This document shows positions 1 through 15,000 of a stretch of 56,559 nt of DNA, piece by piece. The DNA lies in NCBI GenBank assembly GCA_031273045.1, contig JAISSQ010000159.1:1-56559 (forward strand). The letters run 5' to 3'. The stretch comes from Puniceicoccales bacterium (GTDB lineage: Bacteria > Verrucomicrobiota > Verrucomicrobiia > Opitutales > UBA953). The position numbers were made by a program, and so were the translations under genes. The notes below the pieces were generated by a model. The model did not search any database. It worked only from the letters and a program-made list of their open reading frames with translations, and had not been told where the DNA came from. Numbering within the stretch: the first letter of the stretch is position 1; every line of letters begins with the position of its first letter.

Positions 1-3000
1 ACGTCACCGCCGGCACCGTCACCCTCGACGGCGCGTTCAGCGTCACCGTCACGCCGAACACCGCGACGCTCGTCACCGCGCCCGCCGGCTATGCCGGACA
101 CCCCGCCGCGCCGACCCTCACGGTCACGAACCTCGCCGTGAACACCGGCGCGCTGTTCATCGGTGACGCGGCGTCGCTCGTCCTCGCCGACACCGCCGCC
201 ACGAGCGTCGAAGTCAAAGTCGGCAGCGCGTCCGCCACCGCCGGCGCGACCACCGGCACCACCTCGCTCGGCAACGCAGGCACCGTCCGCCTGACCGCCG
301 ACAGCGACGTCGGCTTCGCCGGCACCGTCGCGTCCGCGCACGTCGTCCTCGACGCCGGCGCGCTGGAAATTCTCGCCGGCAACGCCACCGGCACCCCGAA
401 CTACACCGCCTCGCTCGGACCGCAGGTCTCCTACTCGTTCACCGAGAAAGGCGCCGCGCTGCGCGCCCAGACCGGCGTCACCGCCAGCATCGCCGGCGTC
501 ATCAGCGACCGCGACACCGACAGCAACGCCGGCACGCTCGGCACACTGACCATCGGTGGCGACACCTTCACGAACCACGACCTCGACGGCACGGAGGTCG
601 GCTTCAACGGCAAAATCGTCCTGCTCGGAAAGAACACCTTCCAAGGCGACATCGCCGTGAAAGCGGACAACACCACCGCCGCCGGTGCCGGTGCCACGCT
701 GCAAGTCGGCGGCAAGTCGCTCGCCACCCCCGTCGCTGACGGCGAGGCCGGCGTCCTCGGCTACCGCTCCGCCGCGCCCGCCGCGCCGGTCTATAACGGC
801 GACATCACCGTCGAGACCAAGGCGACTCTCATCTTCAACCAGAACGAGACGCTCTACGGCGCGACGAACGCGACGATTGCCGACCGCTTCACGCAGACCC
901 TCACCGGCGACATCAACGGCGCCGGCAGCGGCGAAGCCACCGGCAACATCATCAAGCACCTCGGCGGAACGCTGGTCTTCACCGGCGACGAAATCGGCTT
1001 CGACACCCTGCTCGCCGACGGCGGCACGACGCGGTTCCTGACCAGCGGCCAGACCGTCTCGATTGGCACCAGCGCGACGATTGCCAGCGCGGTCGCGCCG
1101 ACCGCCTCGACCCCGTGGAACGCCGCGCGCGTGGAAGTCGCCACCGACATCCTCATCCAGCAAGACCCCGCGACCGCCCCGAACACGGCTATCACCATCA
1201 CCCTCGGCGGCAGCACCACCGGTGCCACCGGCGAACTGTTCGTGAAACTCGCGACCGGTGCCGGCGCGGAAACGATGCTCACGCCCTTCGGCTCCGGCGC
1301 GAATGCCGGCGGCAAGGTCGTCCTCGGCAGCGCCGGCGGCATCATCAACATCGAGGACGGCGCGACGCTCCGCCTCTACGCGCCGCTCACCGGCACCAAC
1401 GGCCTGCTCGTGTTCAACGTCCCGGCGGGGAACGACGAGGACTACGTCACCACCGACGACCCCGACACCACCCCGACCGGCACACTGCGCCTGTTCAGCA
1501 CCGGCACCTACACCGGCGGCTCGGAACTCTACGCCGGAACCGTCCAAGTCGGCAGTTACCTCGACAACACCGCCGCGACCGCCCGCGAGAACGTCCTCGG
1601 CACCGGCCTCGCGAAGGTTCGCGGCGTCGTGACCATCGAGGCGCTCTCCCACGCCACGTTCAGCCAGAACAGCGGCAACACCTTCGAACTCGATTACGAC
1701 AACGCCGTCCTGAACCTCGACGCCTCCGACTACGGCAGCGTGCTCACCTTCGGCAACGTCTTCACCGACGACATCGCCGGCGCCAACCACCACACCGGCG
1801 GCGCGCAAGGAACCGCGCTCCACATCACGACCGACACCGCGCAGGGCGGGGCAGTCGGCAAGTTCACCGCCGGCAAGCCAGACCTCGTGAACAACCGCTA
1901 CGCCGACATCGTCGTCACCGCCGCCGGCCGCACGTGGCTCGACGGCTCCGCCGGCTTCACCTACGGCTCCTTCACCCAGACCGGCTTCACGCAGGTCGCG
2001 GACGGCCTCACGGCGCACACGATTGGCGCCGAGCGCGTCCACCTCGACAGCGCGTTCCTGACCGCCGACACCACCGACGACAGCACCACCCTCGCCGCCA
2101 TCACCATCGAAACCCTCACCGGCAACGGAACGGTGACGCTCTCGAACACCGGCGACATCACCGGTGCCGGCAAAATCCTCATCAAAGACCTCGTTTCGCC
2201 CGACACGAAGTCCTACGGCACCGCCGCCGCCAACGCCGCCCTCGTCGCCGGTCTCGGCGCGAGCGACAGCGCCATCTACGCCACCCTCACGTTCCTCACC
2301 ACGCCCGGCGCCACCGCCCCGCTCGGAACCGTCACCCTCGGCAACTCCACCTCGAACAAGGACTACGCTGCGGTGCCCGGCACCGACCCCGCCGTCTACC
2401 GCAACATCTACCACATTGACGTGAAGGACGCCGCCGGCGGTCTCGCAACCAACGGCGCCAAGTGGGACTCGCTCGTCGTCGGCTCCGCCGCGAACGCCAC
2501 CGTCCTCACCTTCAACACGCACGTCACCGCCGACGTGATTGACTGGGTCGCCACCGCCGTCACGCCCTCGCGCTACCTCGTCGTGGACACCGCCGCGAAG
2601 ATTCTCACGGACGACGCCGCGCTCGGTTCCATCGCGCTCTCCGCGTCCGACAAGGTCGTTCTGCGCCCGTGGACAAGCAACGGCGACCACGACTCCACCG
2701 GTGCCGCCCCCGGCACCACGCACATCCACGTCCTCAAGGACGAGTGGCTCGACCTCACCAGCGCGCTGCCCAGCGGCGCCGCCTATCCGCCCGCCGAGCG
2801 CCGCAAGGGCTTCCTGCTGCTCACGAACGACGCCAAGGGCGTCTCCGCCTCCTCGCCCGCCGATGACGCGAACATCGAACTCTACCTGACGACCACGAAC
2901 GCGCTCGTCGAATGGTGGGGCTTGGACAGCAACACCCTCGCCGGCACCGCCGCGCTCTCCGGCGCGACGGTTCCCGCCACCACGCTTTGGACGGAGATGG

Positions 3001-6000
3001 AGGAGCACCTCGCCGCCACTCCCGCCTCCGAGAACAGCAATTGGGAAATTCTCGACACCGACACGCCGCGCACCGGCACCGGCGTCGCCACGCCGTTCGT
3101 GAACGGCGACGTCGTGCACTTCCTCGGCCTCGGTCAGAGCACGATTGCCGCCACCGCCGCCAACCAAGTGCAGGTCAACGGCGCCTACAAGGTCGGCGCG
3201 TTCCTGCTCACCAACGGCTCCTACATCTTCGACGCCGTCTCCGGGAAAGCCGCGTCCGTCACCGCCGACATCACGCCCTCGCCGGCGAACTGGGACATCG
3301 AAAAGTTCCTCACCGGTGACCTGACGATTGGCGAGCGGCCGGACCTCATCCACGAGCACCCGACGACGGGCGCGCCCGCCGCGAGCGCCGTCTTCAACAT
3401 CCCGCTGGCGTTCGCCGGCGTCACCGTCTTCGACACCTCGGCGGTCGAATTCAACCGCGCCCTCGAAATCAAGACCCTCGCTGGCATCGGCGGCGTCGCC
3501 GGCTGGGCAGGCCTCGTTGCCGCCGACCTCGGCAAGACCCTCGGCGTCACCTTCGAGACCGGCACGAAGATTTATTTCGGCGGCGAGGCCGACAGCGGCA
3601 CGACGAAGTGGGCGCTCACGACGCCTGCGAACGTCTCCACGCTCATCCGCATCGGCGCGCTGCCGGCGACGAACCACCCCGCCAGCACCGCCGCGACCGT
3701 CCTGACCTTCACCCGCCTCGGCAACATCGGCGAAGCGGCCTCCACGAACCTCGACAACATCGTCCTCGGCGACGCGCTCCTCTACGTCGCCTCCGGCACC
3801 GGCACCGCCGCGTCCACCACCGCCGACGCCGTCGGCGCGCACACGCTGACCATCAACACGCCGGTCAACGACGCCACCGCGATTTCCGCCGCCAAGACCG
3901 CCAACCTGCTCGACAGCACCTTCGCTGTTGCTGCCACCACGCTCGTCATCGGCGGCAACGCCGTCGCGAACATCGCCGCCGACCCCTCGCTGTTCACCGG
4001 CGACGTCATCTTCCAGAACAACGTCTCCATCGGCACGCTCACGCTCGACGGCGCGCTGTCCGTGCGCGTCCGCAAGGACGCCGGTCTCGGCGCTCCGACC
4101 CTCGCCGCCGACCGCATCGTCATCAACACCGGCGCGCTCTCGTTCGGCGACGGCACCACGATTCAAGCCGGCGTTGACGGTTCCGGCAGCACCGTGCCGA
4201 CCATCGCGATTGGCAGCGCGTCGCTCACCGCCGGCAGCGCCGCCGGCACCGTCTCGCAAGGCAGCAACGGCACGTTGCGCCTGACCACCGGCTCCTTGCT
4301 CGCCCTCGGCGCGAGCGAAAGCGCCGTCAAGGTCGCCCTCGACAGCGGCGCGCTCGAAGTCATCAAGAAGGCCGGCTGGGTTGCTACCGACGCCCCCGCC
4401 GGCATCGGCGGACTGGTCACCTACACCTTCACCGAGAAGGGCGGCGCGCTCCGCGCCGAGACCGGCGTCACCGCCTACATCCACGGCGTCATCAGCGACC
4501 GCGACACCGACAGCAACGCCGGCACACTCGGCACGCTGACCATCGGCGGCGACACCTTCGCGAACCACGACCTCTCGAAGAACGCCTTCAACGGCAAAAT
4601 CGTCCTCACCGCGAAGAACGACTTCCAAGGCGCCATCCACGTCGTCACCACCGGTGGCGGCACCGCGCAGGGCACCGGCGCCACGCTGCAAATCGGCGAC
4701 TACGCGACCGTCGCCGCCGACACGCTCACCACCGACACGCTGAACCTCGGCGCCTATCCGTTCACCTCGCTCGGCACCGACCACGAAGGCGTCCTCGGCT
4801 ACTCCGCGTCCGCCCCGAACGCGCCGACCTACACCGGCGCCATCGCGCTCGATAACTCCGCCACGCTCATCTTCAACCAGCGCGTCGTCTCCGGCGGCGT
4901 CGGCTCCTTCACGCAGACCCTCGCGGGCGCGGTCACCGGCGACGGCGACATCATCAAGCACAACGCCAACACCCTCGCGTTCACTGGCAACGCCGCGTTC
5001 GACACGCTGTTTGCCGACGCCGGCCTGACCACCTTCACCGCCGCCGGAAAGACCGTGAAACTCGGCGGCGACACCGCCGCCAACGCCGCCAGCAAGAGCA
5101 GCACCGAGGCGCGCATCACCCTCAACGGCGCGACTTACAGCGCCGCCGGCTACGGCGACGCCGACACGACGCTGCGCATCGGCACCGAGACCATCCTCAC
5201 GAGCAACACCACCAACGCCGGCGCGTTCATCGAAATCAACGCCGCCACGCTCGACTTCGTGAAGAGCGGCTCCGTCACCGCCTACGAACTCGCCAGCACG
5301 ACGAACACCTTCGCGGCCTCGGACGGCCCGACCGTCCTGCTCGGCAGCACCGGCGGCAACATCACCGTCGGCGACGGCGTGACCGTCACGCTCCACAGCA
5401 CCGTCCAGTCCCTCGCCGGCTCGACGACCGCCGCCGGCAGCGGCGTCCTGCACGTCAACGAGGCGACGTTGCTCGCCGACTACGCCTCCAGCGTCAGCCG
5501 CGCCGGCACGCTCATCCTGACCGGCCGCAACTTCACCGACGTTTCGACGAACAGCGTCTCCGGCACCGGCTCGAACGCCGGCATCGAAATCGCCGCCGGC
5601 ACGCTGCAAATCGGCGGCATCAGCACCTCCGGAGGCACCGTGAACGGCGGCTCGCTCGGCGTCATCGAGAGCACCGGCCACGCCCGCTACGACGGCTTCA
5701 TCAACATCCTCGGCGACGGCTCCGGCTCCGGCGCGGAAAGCGTCCTCGTCTTCAACCAAGACCGGACGAATCTCGCCGCCGGTCAGACCGTCACCGGCGC
5801 CGTCAACTACTACGACGCCACCGCGACCGAGCACCTCGGCGGAACCGCCGCCGCCCACGCCACCGGCGACATCGTCAAGCACCTCGCCGCGAACCTCGCC
5901 TTCACCAACGCGAACATCGCGTTCAACTCGCTCGACTCCGACGGCGCCGACTCGACCGTCCGCCTCACCGGCGAGAGCGCGCGGAGCACCGCCACGACCC

Positions 6001-9000
6001 GCAACGTCCTCACGAACGCCGGCGGCGGTGCCACCGCCGGTGACGATGCCGCGGTGATTACCGTGAGCGTCGCCAGCGCCATCACCATCACCAGCGCGGC
6101 GAACGCGAACTTCACGCCGACCTACACCGCCGCCACCGGCCAATGGGCGAAGAACGACAAGAACGAACCCGCCCGCCTCGAACTCGGCAGCGCGGTCGCC
6201 TACCGCGCCGCCGCGAGCACGGATGTCCTGACGCTCACCTTCGGCGGCGCGAACAAGACCGGCGAACTCTACGTCGTCTCGCAGGGCACCGCCGGCCTCA
6301 CCACCGACGGCGGTCAGCCGAGCGACCCCGACAACGTCCTGCGTCCCTTCGCCAACGCCGCCACCGGCACCAAGGTCGTCCTCGGCAGCGGCGCGGGCGC
6401 GGGCGTCATCAACATCGAGGACAACGCGAAACTCGTCCTCGACTACGCCCTCACCGGCGGCCACCTGCTCTTCAACGTCCCGTCCACCGGCACCGGTTAC
6501 AACGCCGACTTCGACACCACGCCGGGCGGCACGCTGCTGCTCAACGCCACCGGCACGCTCACCGAGGCCAGCACGCTCTTCGCCGGCCGCATCGAAGTCG
6601 CCGCGGACAACGTCCTCGGCAACGGCACCACGCTCTTCATCAAGGGCTACCAACTGAACAGCGTCACCGGCACCACCGGCGTCACCCTGCGCAACGTCCT
6701 CAACGACCTCGACAGCAGCAAAGACCACTCGCTGAACAACCCGCTCGTGCTCGCCGCCAACGGCGCGTTCCTGACGCTCGACGACCGCAACGGCACGAAC
6801 GACACGCTGACCGACGACTACGTGTTCACGCTCACCGGCGGCATCACCTCGACCGCGCAGACGAACGCCGCGAACACCTACCTGCGCCTGCTCGGCGGCA
6901 CCGCCACCGGCACCGTGCCGCAGGGCGTCGGCCTCGTCATCGCCACCACCGGCATCACCGCCGGCATCACCGCCGGCAGCACCGCGCCCATCCAGATTGA
7001 GACCTCCGGCAAAGTGTTCCTGAACGCCGCCGTCACCAACGGCATCACCACCGGCGACACCGGCGACGCGTCCATCTACTCGAACTTCCACCAGTTCGCC
7101 GCCACCGGCAGCGGCGTCGTCGCGCTCGACACGCTGACGCAGTTCGCCACCGGCGGCACCGTGAACACCGTCGGCGAACTGCTCGTCGAAGGCGGTCAGT
7201 TCCGCCTCGCCAACAGCACCGTCTCCGCGACCGCCGCCGGCAACGCGAACGCCGCCGGTCTTGCCACCGGCAAGGCGGACGGCACCGGCGCCGGCGTCTC
7301 CACCTCCGGCAACGCCGCCGGCTTCATCACGAAGAGCGCCGACTCGCCCGTCCTCGTGACCGGCCAAGGCACGCTCACCTCCGCCGACGGCTTCCTGTTC
7401 GACGGCACGGCGGGCAACTTCTCCGCCGGCGCCATCTTCGCCGCCGCCGACCTGTCCGACACCCACGGCTACCTCGCCTACGCCGGACAAATCCCCGCGC
7501 TGACCCTTTCGCCCGACAACGGCAAGGCGCTCACCCCGACCGACCTGTCCATCCGCACCGCCGCCAGCCCGCTCTCCGACCTCACCGGTCAAATCGTCGT
7601 CAACGGCGACGCCGAGTTCCGCAACGTCCTGTTCAAGACCGACATCACCGGCTGGGACGTCTCCGGCGCCACCTCCGCTTGGGACAAGTCCGGCTCCGCC
7701 GCGCACGCCTCCTACTACGGCGCGAACGACAACATCCTGCTGCCCAACACCGACAAGCACGTCGCCACCTTCGGCGCCGACAACCACATCTCGCTCAACA
7801 TCGAGAACTGGCACGACGGGCGCTACATCCTGCTCGACACCGGCGCCACGATTCTCACCGCCGACGCCGCGACCGCCCTCGCCGACGACGCCCGCTACGC
7901 GCTCTCCTACGGCTCCAACCCGCCGTTCGTGAACTACGCGCTCCTGAGCCACGACGCCGCCAACGCCGCCTCCGCCAAGGCGTTCAACCTCATCCCGTCG
8001 CCCTTCAACAATCTGCTCGGCGACGTCACCCTCGGCTCCGCCGTCTCCGACCCGACCTCCATCCGCAAGGCGGTCTATCTCGCCGTCACCGACGACCCCG
8101 CCACCGGTCCCGCCACCGTCGAGAAGACGAACATCGAAGCCATCCTCGTCACCCGAAACCTCGTCCTGACTTGGACGAACTCGCAGAGCGACAACGTCTG
8201 GAACGCGGACTATGACACCTACACCGCCGGCACCGGCAACACGACCACCACCGCCGGCACCGAGAACTGGAAGGTCGAAGCCGCCCTCAACGACGGCCTC
8301 GCCGCCGACCCGTTCTCGTTCCGCAACGGCGACGTGGTGTTCTTCAACTTCACCGAGGACACCGACGCCGCCTACGAGACCGACACCAGCACCGGTGACG
8401 TGCGCTTCCTTGGCGGCAGCGTCGCCCAGCAGACCATCAAGATTGACACCGCGGCGGCGACCGCCGGCGGCGTCCGCTTCGTCGGCGCGATGACCGTCCA
8501 CGGCAGCAGCGATTACGTGTTTGAGGGCGACACCGGTCGCGTCACCGCGCTCACCGGCGGCGGCTACCTCCTCACCGGCCGCGACGTCGAGAACCTCGCC
8601 TCCTTCGAGATTGAGCAGTTCGTCACCGGCAAACTCACCGTCGGCAGCGCGCCGACGCGCGGCGGGTTCACCCGCTCGACCCTGCTCGACGGCGACATCA
8701 CCGCCGACGGCAACGCGCTCGCGTTCCCCGACACCACGACCGCCCGCTTCGACGTGCCGGTCTCCTTCGAGGGCTTTGACCTGCTCTCCGGCGTCACGAC
8801 CTTCAACGCGCCGCTCTTCATCGGCGCCGCCGCCCGCGCCGCGAACGCCCTCACCGGCGAGCCGCAGGAACCCGCCCGCGCCGGAACCGTCAACCTGCTC
8901 GCCGGCGCCACCGCCATCCTCGACAAGTCGGCGGTCGTCTCCGCCGAAGTCGCCGCCACCTTCAACCTCGGCTTCATCAACTACGACTACGAGCAGAAGG

Positions 9001-12000
9001 GCTGGACGGTCGGAACCGGCTGGGTGGACACCGCCGCCGGCAACGAATTCGTGACCCCGAACGCCGCCTACCTCGCCAAGGCGTTCGCCGACGGCGCGCA
9101 CCTCGTCTTCAAGGACGAGTTCGCGACCGCCGACGGCACCACCGGCACCACCACCTACGAACTCGGCCTGCGCTACGCGAAGAACGTCATCAACCTCGGC
9201 GTCGCCACAATCAGCGTGAACGTCGCCGCCGACCAGCCGACCTACTCGTCCGAACTCAACGTGACGCTCTGGGACTCCATCAACGTCCCGATGACCGTCA
9301 CCGCCGACACCGTCGTCTCCGGCGTCGTTACCACCGCCGGCACCGTGCTGCCGACTTATGCCGACGGCTCCGCCGGCGCCGCCGCGAAGACCTTCGCCTC
9401 CGACGGCTCCGTCTCGCCCGCGTGGCTGCGCGACAGCGCGCTGCTGCTCGACGGGCACGGCACACTCACCTTCGGCCGCTCGACCTACGCCCTGAACGGT
9501 GGAGCCGCCGACAACCTTGTCGCCGTCAACACCCTCATCGTCGCCAACGGCCCCGCGACCTCCGTCGCCGGCGGTCTGGCTCTCGGCGCCGCCGATGACC
9601 AAGGCGCGGCGTTCGGGCACGGCACCACCTTCGCCACCGGTCGCGCGCTCGCCGTCAACACGCTCGAAATCGCCTCCGGCAGCCACCTGCTCTTCGAGGA
9701 GCAGACCTGGCTCGTCCTCGACAACCAGCAGACGCAAGCCCTCGGCGCTTCCGGCGCCGCTCCGACCATCACCCTGCGTGACGGCGCGAAACTCGAACTG
9801 ACCACCACCACGAAGGTCTCGCCCAGCACCGCCGTCTCCGGCGCCGCCGCCGGCAACGCCGACGCCTACACGCTCTACATCGGCGACGACTCCATCGTGA
9901 CCACCGTCGCCGCCGCCGGTGGTGACCCCGGCAATTCCAACTCCTATCCCGTCCGCACCGACCTCGTGTTCAACGCCGGCCACGCCGTCACGTTCAGCGC
10001 GGGCGTCTCCGCCGGCACCGCGACCATCGGCGACTATGTCCGCGCTTACACCTTCGCCGCCGACGCCTCCGAGACCCGCACCGCCGCCGGTGCCGAATGG
10101 ACATCCGGCAAGAACCGCATCGTCCTCTCCGCGCACGGCGAGAACGTCATCACCGTCAACAACGCCGACGGATACGTCTTCTCCGGCAAAATTATTATTG
10201 GATATACGGATCCAACTCCCGGTCCTTCTGTCCCCATTTACGCCAACGATTACACCGGTCTTGCCGCCGCCATCACGACCGTTGAAATCGCCGACAACAT
10301 CACCGGCGGTGTCCTCGTGAAGGAAGGCGCGGGCATCCTCAAACTCTCCGCGCAGAACACCTACAAGGAGCCATCGAGCGACCTCGCCCCGTGGGCGGTT
10401 CTCAACGCCGACCGCGTCGCCGGCACCTACATCACGTGGGGCACCGAACTGCGCGAGGGCTTCATCGAAATCGCCGCCGACACGCGCGACGCCTCCGGCA
10501 ACATCACCGGCGACTCCTACGGCGGTGTCGGCACCACCGCCGTCTCCGGTCCGCTGGGCACCGGCAACGTCCTCGTCTCGAACATCGCCGGTCTGACCAA
10601 CTACGACGACTACACGCCCACCGGAACCTCGCTGAACTCCTACATCTCCGCCGCCCTCACCGGTATCCGCGCCACCGCGTCGCACAGCATCGCCAACCAG
10701 TTCTTCGTGAACGACTACCTCGACCGCGGTGACCACCAGGACTTCTGGGTCGAGGCGGACGGGCAGAACACGCTCCTCAAACTCGCCGGCAACACCGGCA
10801 GTGACGCCATCACGTTCTTCGGCGGCGGCGACACCGTCTCGTTCATCGGCACCGGCAGCATCTCGCTCCAAGGGCACGACGAGGCCATCGCCCACTCCTC
10901 CACCGGCACCATCAACATCACCGTCGGCGGCGCGAACCCGCTCACTGGCAAGAACGACAACACGAACGTCTATTTCTCGTCGCGCATCACCGCCACTGCC
11001 GCCAACTCCTCGCTGAAGAACCTCGGTGCCGGCATTGTCCAGTTCTCCGTCCTCGACGCTTCCGGCGTCCACAAGGTCGGCGGCGAGATTTCCGCCACCG
11101 CCGGCGGCGTGTTGCGCGTCTATTCGACCATCGGCGCCACCTCCGCGCTCGAATCCGGCTCGTTCGTCGTCAGTAACGGTTCGACCCTCGCCGGCAACGG
11201 CCAGATTTCCGCGACCAGCGGCTTCAAGTTCACCAACGCCATCATTTCGCCCGACAACGTGGAACTCGCGCCGGGCTACCATGCGTTCAGCGCCGGCGCC
11301 CCGTCCGCGTCCATCCTGCCCGGCGGCGTCTCGATGAGCAAAATCGGCCGTCTCGACCTCGCCGGCGATGCCGAGTTCATCGAGAACACGAACCTCTACT
11401 ACGGCGTCATTACCGCCGGTTCGCAGCACGACTACGTGACCGCCACCAACATCATCCTCGAAGCCGGCAACAACTATACGACCACCTTTAACGTCCTGCT
11501 CACCGGCTCGCTCGTCGAGCAGACCTACCCGCTGCTGTCCTCCACCGGAAACGTCATCCGCTACGGCAGCACCAACTACAACCTCGCCGACCACACCCTC
11601 GGCACTTGGGGTAGCGAAAAACTGCTCACCAGCGCGTTCACGCCCGACGGCTCCTTCGTCGCCACCGGCTACCCCGCCAACAACCTCGTCCTGAAACTCA
11701 ACTGGGAGAACGCGACCGGCGACAAGTATCGCGACGCCGCACGCCTCGTCCTCACCGACAACGACGCGACCATCGCCCTCAAGACCTACAAGGCGAACCT
11801 GCTCGTCGAGTGGTATGGCGAGGACGCCGATAACGACGGCGTCTCCACCACCGCCGACCTGCTCACCGGAGCCGTCGCCGCCGACGCCATCCAGACCTGG
11901 AACATCACCGCCAAGAACTGGAACGCCGTCACGACGCCCAAGAACACCGACGCCATCGCGTTCATCGAGCGCGACGCCGTGCTCTTCGCCGGCCACGGAC

Positions 12001-15000
12001 AGGGAACCGTCACCGTCACCGGCAACCCGGGCACCCCCGCCTCCCCCGGCACCCCCGCCAACCCCGGCAAATACTTCGTCTCGGCGATGACCGTGACCAA
12101 CACGTCCGTCACCAATCCGGGCACGGACGCCGTGAACTATGTCTTCGCCGGTGCCGACATCGTCGGCTCCGACGCGCAGACCCTCACCAACTCCGGCCTC
12201 TACCAGCGCGTTACCGGCGCGCTCACCATCGCCGGCGCCAAGGTCACCGCCACCTTCAACAACAACATCTCGTTCACCGAGATTGACGCGCGCGACGCCG
12301 CCCGCGCCGCCTTCGCCGGAAAAGTCACCCTGACCGCCACGACGTGGACCGCGCCGTGGGTGCACAGCCCCGCCATCTCCTCCGTCCTCAACATCGGCAC
12401 CACCGGCGGAATCGACGCCGCCGGCGCCGCCTACGCCGCCTCGAACGCGACCGTCGTCTTCCTCGACGACGCGACGCTCACGACCCTCAACGCCGCCGAC
12501 ACCGCCGTCGCCTCGACGATTAACCTCACCACCGGCGCCGCCGCCGCCGGCGTCTCCGTCCTCGGCTTCGACACCACCGAGACCAACTCCGCCACCGCCG
12601 TCCCCGTCAACGCCCTCGCCGCGACCAACGTTAACAGCGTGCTGAACACAATCGTCACCACCGGCAACGTCGCCCTCGACGTGTCGAACACCGGCGTCGC
12701 GGCGAGCGTCACCGCGACCGTCGGCTACCAAATCACCGGCACCGGCAACACGGTTGAGAAGACCGGCGTGGGCAAACTCATCCTCATCGGCGCCAACGAT
12801 GACGGGCAGGACAGCACCCTCACCGACACGTGGTCGGCGAAGGTCTCCGTCGGCATCTTGAGCATCGGCGCGGACGCCAACATCGGCTCCGGCGCGGCGC
12901 ACACGCTCGCCGGCGGCACGCTCGAACTCACCGGCGCCACCTACGCCAAGGACTGGTTCCTCGCGGACGACACCGACAGCGCGATTGTCGCCGCCAACAC
13001 CACCTCGCCGTTCACCACCGTCTTCCGCGGCGTCATCGCCGACGAGCCGGTCACGGGCAACGGCACGCTCACGGTGAGCAGCCCGCAGAACGCCACCGCC
13101 GGCAGCACCACCGGCGCCCTCGTCTTCACCGGCGAGAGCACCTTCTCCGGCAACCTGACCATCGCCGCCGGCAAACTCGTCCTCGGCAACGGAACCACCG
13201 GCTCGTTCGACAGCGCCAACGCCGACTCCACCGGCAACGCGCCGACCTACGTCGGCGCCGTCGCCATCGCGCAGGGCGCCTCGCTCGAATTCAACCAGAA
13301 GGTCGTCTCCTCCGGCGCGCCGCTCTCCCAGAAGCAGACCTTCTCCGGCGACGTGACGACCACCGCCACCGCCGCGACGGGCGACTACTCGACCATCACC
13401 AAGAACGCCACCAACACGCTCGCCTTCACCGGAAACGTCGCCGTGGACGTCCTCAACGCCACCGGCGGCCTGACCACCTTCGGCACCGCCATCGGCGCGA
13501 CCAACGGCGGCGCGAAGACGCTCGCGCTCAACGCCCTCGCCATCACCGACGGCACCAACACCGGCACCAACACCTTCACGCAGGTCACCATCGGCTCCGG
13601 CGTCGCGACGACCTTCGCCGTCCGCGACTCCTCGGTCGCTCCGGCGCTCTCCATCACCGGCGCCAGCGCGGCACTGCCCGCCGTCCTGCGCTTCGAGGAC
13701 GCCGCGGACGGCGTCGCCTACGCGACCGCGCCCGCGACGAGCGACGTCCTCGCCGTCACGCTCGACAACGCCCGCCTCGAATTCCTCGGCGCGCCGGCGA
13801 CGAACTACGGCGGCACCGTCACCGCCCTCTCCACCGCCGCCACCAAGGAACTCTTCAGCGGCGCGGACAGCGTCATCACCCTCGCCAACACCGCCATCTT
13901 CGCCGTCAACGACGCCAAACTCACCGTCGTCGTGGACGAGTTGATTGAGGGCACCGGACCGCTCGTGAAGACCGGCGCCGGCCGCCTCGTCCTCTCCGGC
14001 GCGAACACCTACACCGCGAACACCACCCTCGCCGCCTCCGGCGTCTCCGCGAACGGCAACGACGCCGGCGTCCTCGAAATCGCCAACAACAACGCCCTCG
14101 GCGTGAACGACGGCAGCACGACGCTCACCGGCTCCGCCGGCACCATCGCCGCCAACGGCGACTACACCGTCCGCCAGCAGTTCTTCATTGATGGCAGCAC
14201 CGGCATCAACGCCCAGACGCTGACCTTCGCCGCCGAAACCGCCGGCAAACTGCTCACGATTGACTATGGCACAGGTCTGGCGAACGCCATCAATCCGGGC
14301 GACAACGACACCATCACCTTCACCGGACCCGGCGGCGTCCGCATCACGAACGCCTTCAACCGCGCCATCAATAACGCCAGCGACACTGTCGCCATCAACG
14401 TCAACGGCGGCGTCACCGCGTTGCTCGACTCTATCATCAGAATCGGAAACGGCCTCTTGACCGTCTCCGGCGCGGGCACGCTGCTGCAATTGCAAGGCGA
14501 CTCGAACCTCTCCGGTGCCAGTGCCTCGGATGGTCGCGCGACCGTCACCGGCGGCGAACTGCGTCTTGCCGGCGCGGGTGCGAAACTGACCGCGAACACC
14601 TTCACCGCGACCGCCGCCGCCTCGACCGCCGCGAAACTCTCCGGCGCGGGAGAAATCATCGCCGTCGGCGGCTTCGCCTTCGACGGTTCCGCGAGCGGCG
14701 CGACCGTCACCATCGCGCCTGACAGCGGCAACGCCTTCACCGGCGCCACCGACGACGAGAAGACCGTCTCCGGCTACGGCGAATTGAAACTCACCGGCAC
14801 CACCGGCGCGACGTTCACCAAGACCGTCTTCGACCTCGACTACACGACCACCACCGGCAGCACCGCGCACGACACCGTGACCGTCTCCGGCGCCGTCCGC
14901 TTCCTCAACACCGACGCCTCGAACAGCACCAAGAGCACGTTCGACCTCGGCGGCATCGGCGTCTTCGGCGAAGGCCTCTCCGCCGCAGACCTCCCGACGC

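Noticed and set aside
138-140. GTG at 138 as the start of the giant autotransporter
   Set aside because: The same frame is open to the left edge with similar repeat-type sequence (45 more codons), and no signal peptide follows 138.
10725-10733. RGD tripeptide in the passenger as an integrin-binding site
   Set aside because: One RGD in over 13,500 residues is expected by chance, and its context shows no exposed-loop signature.
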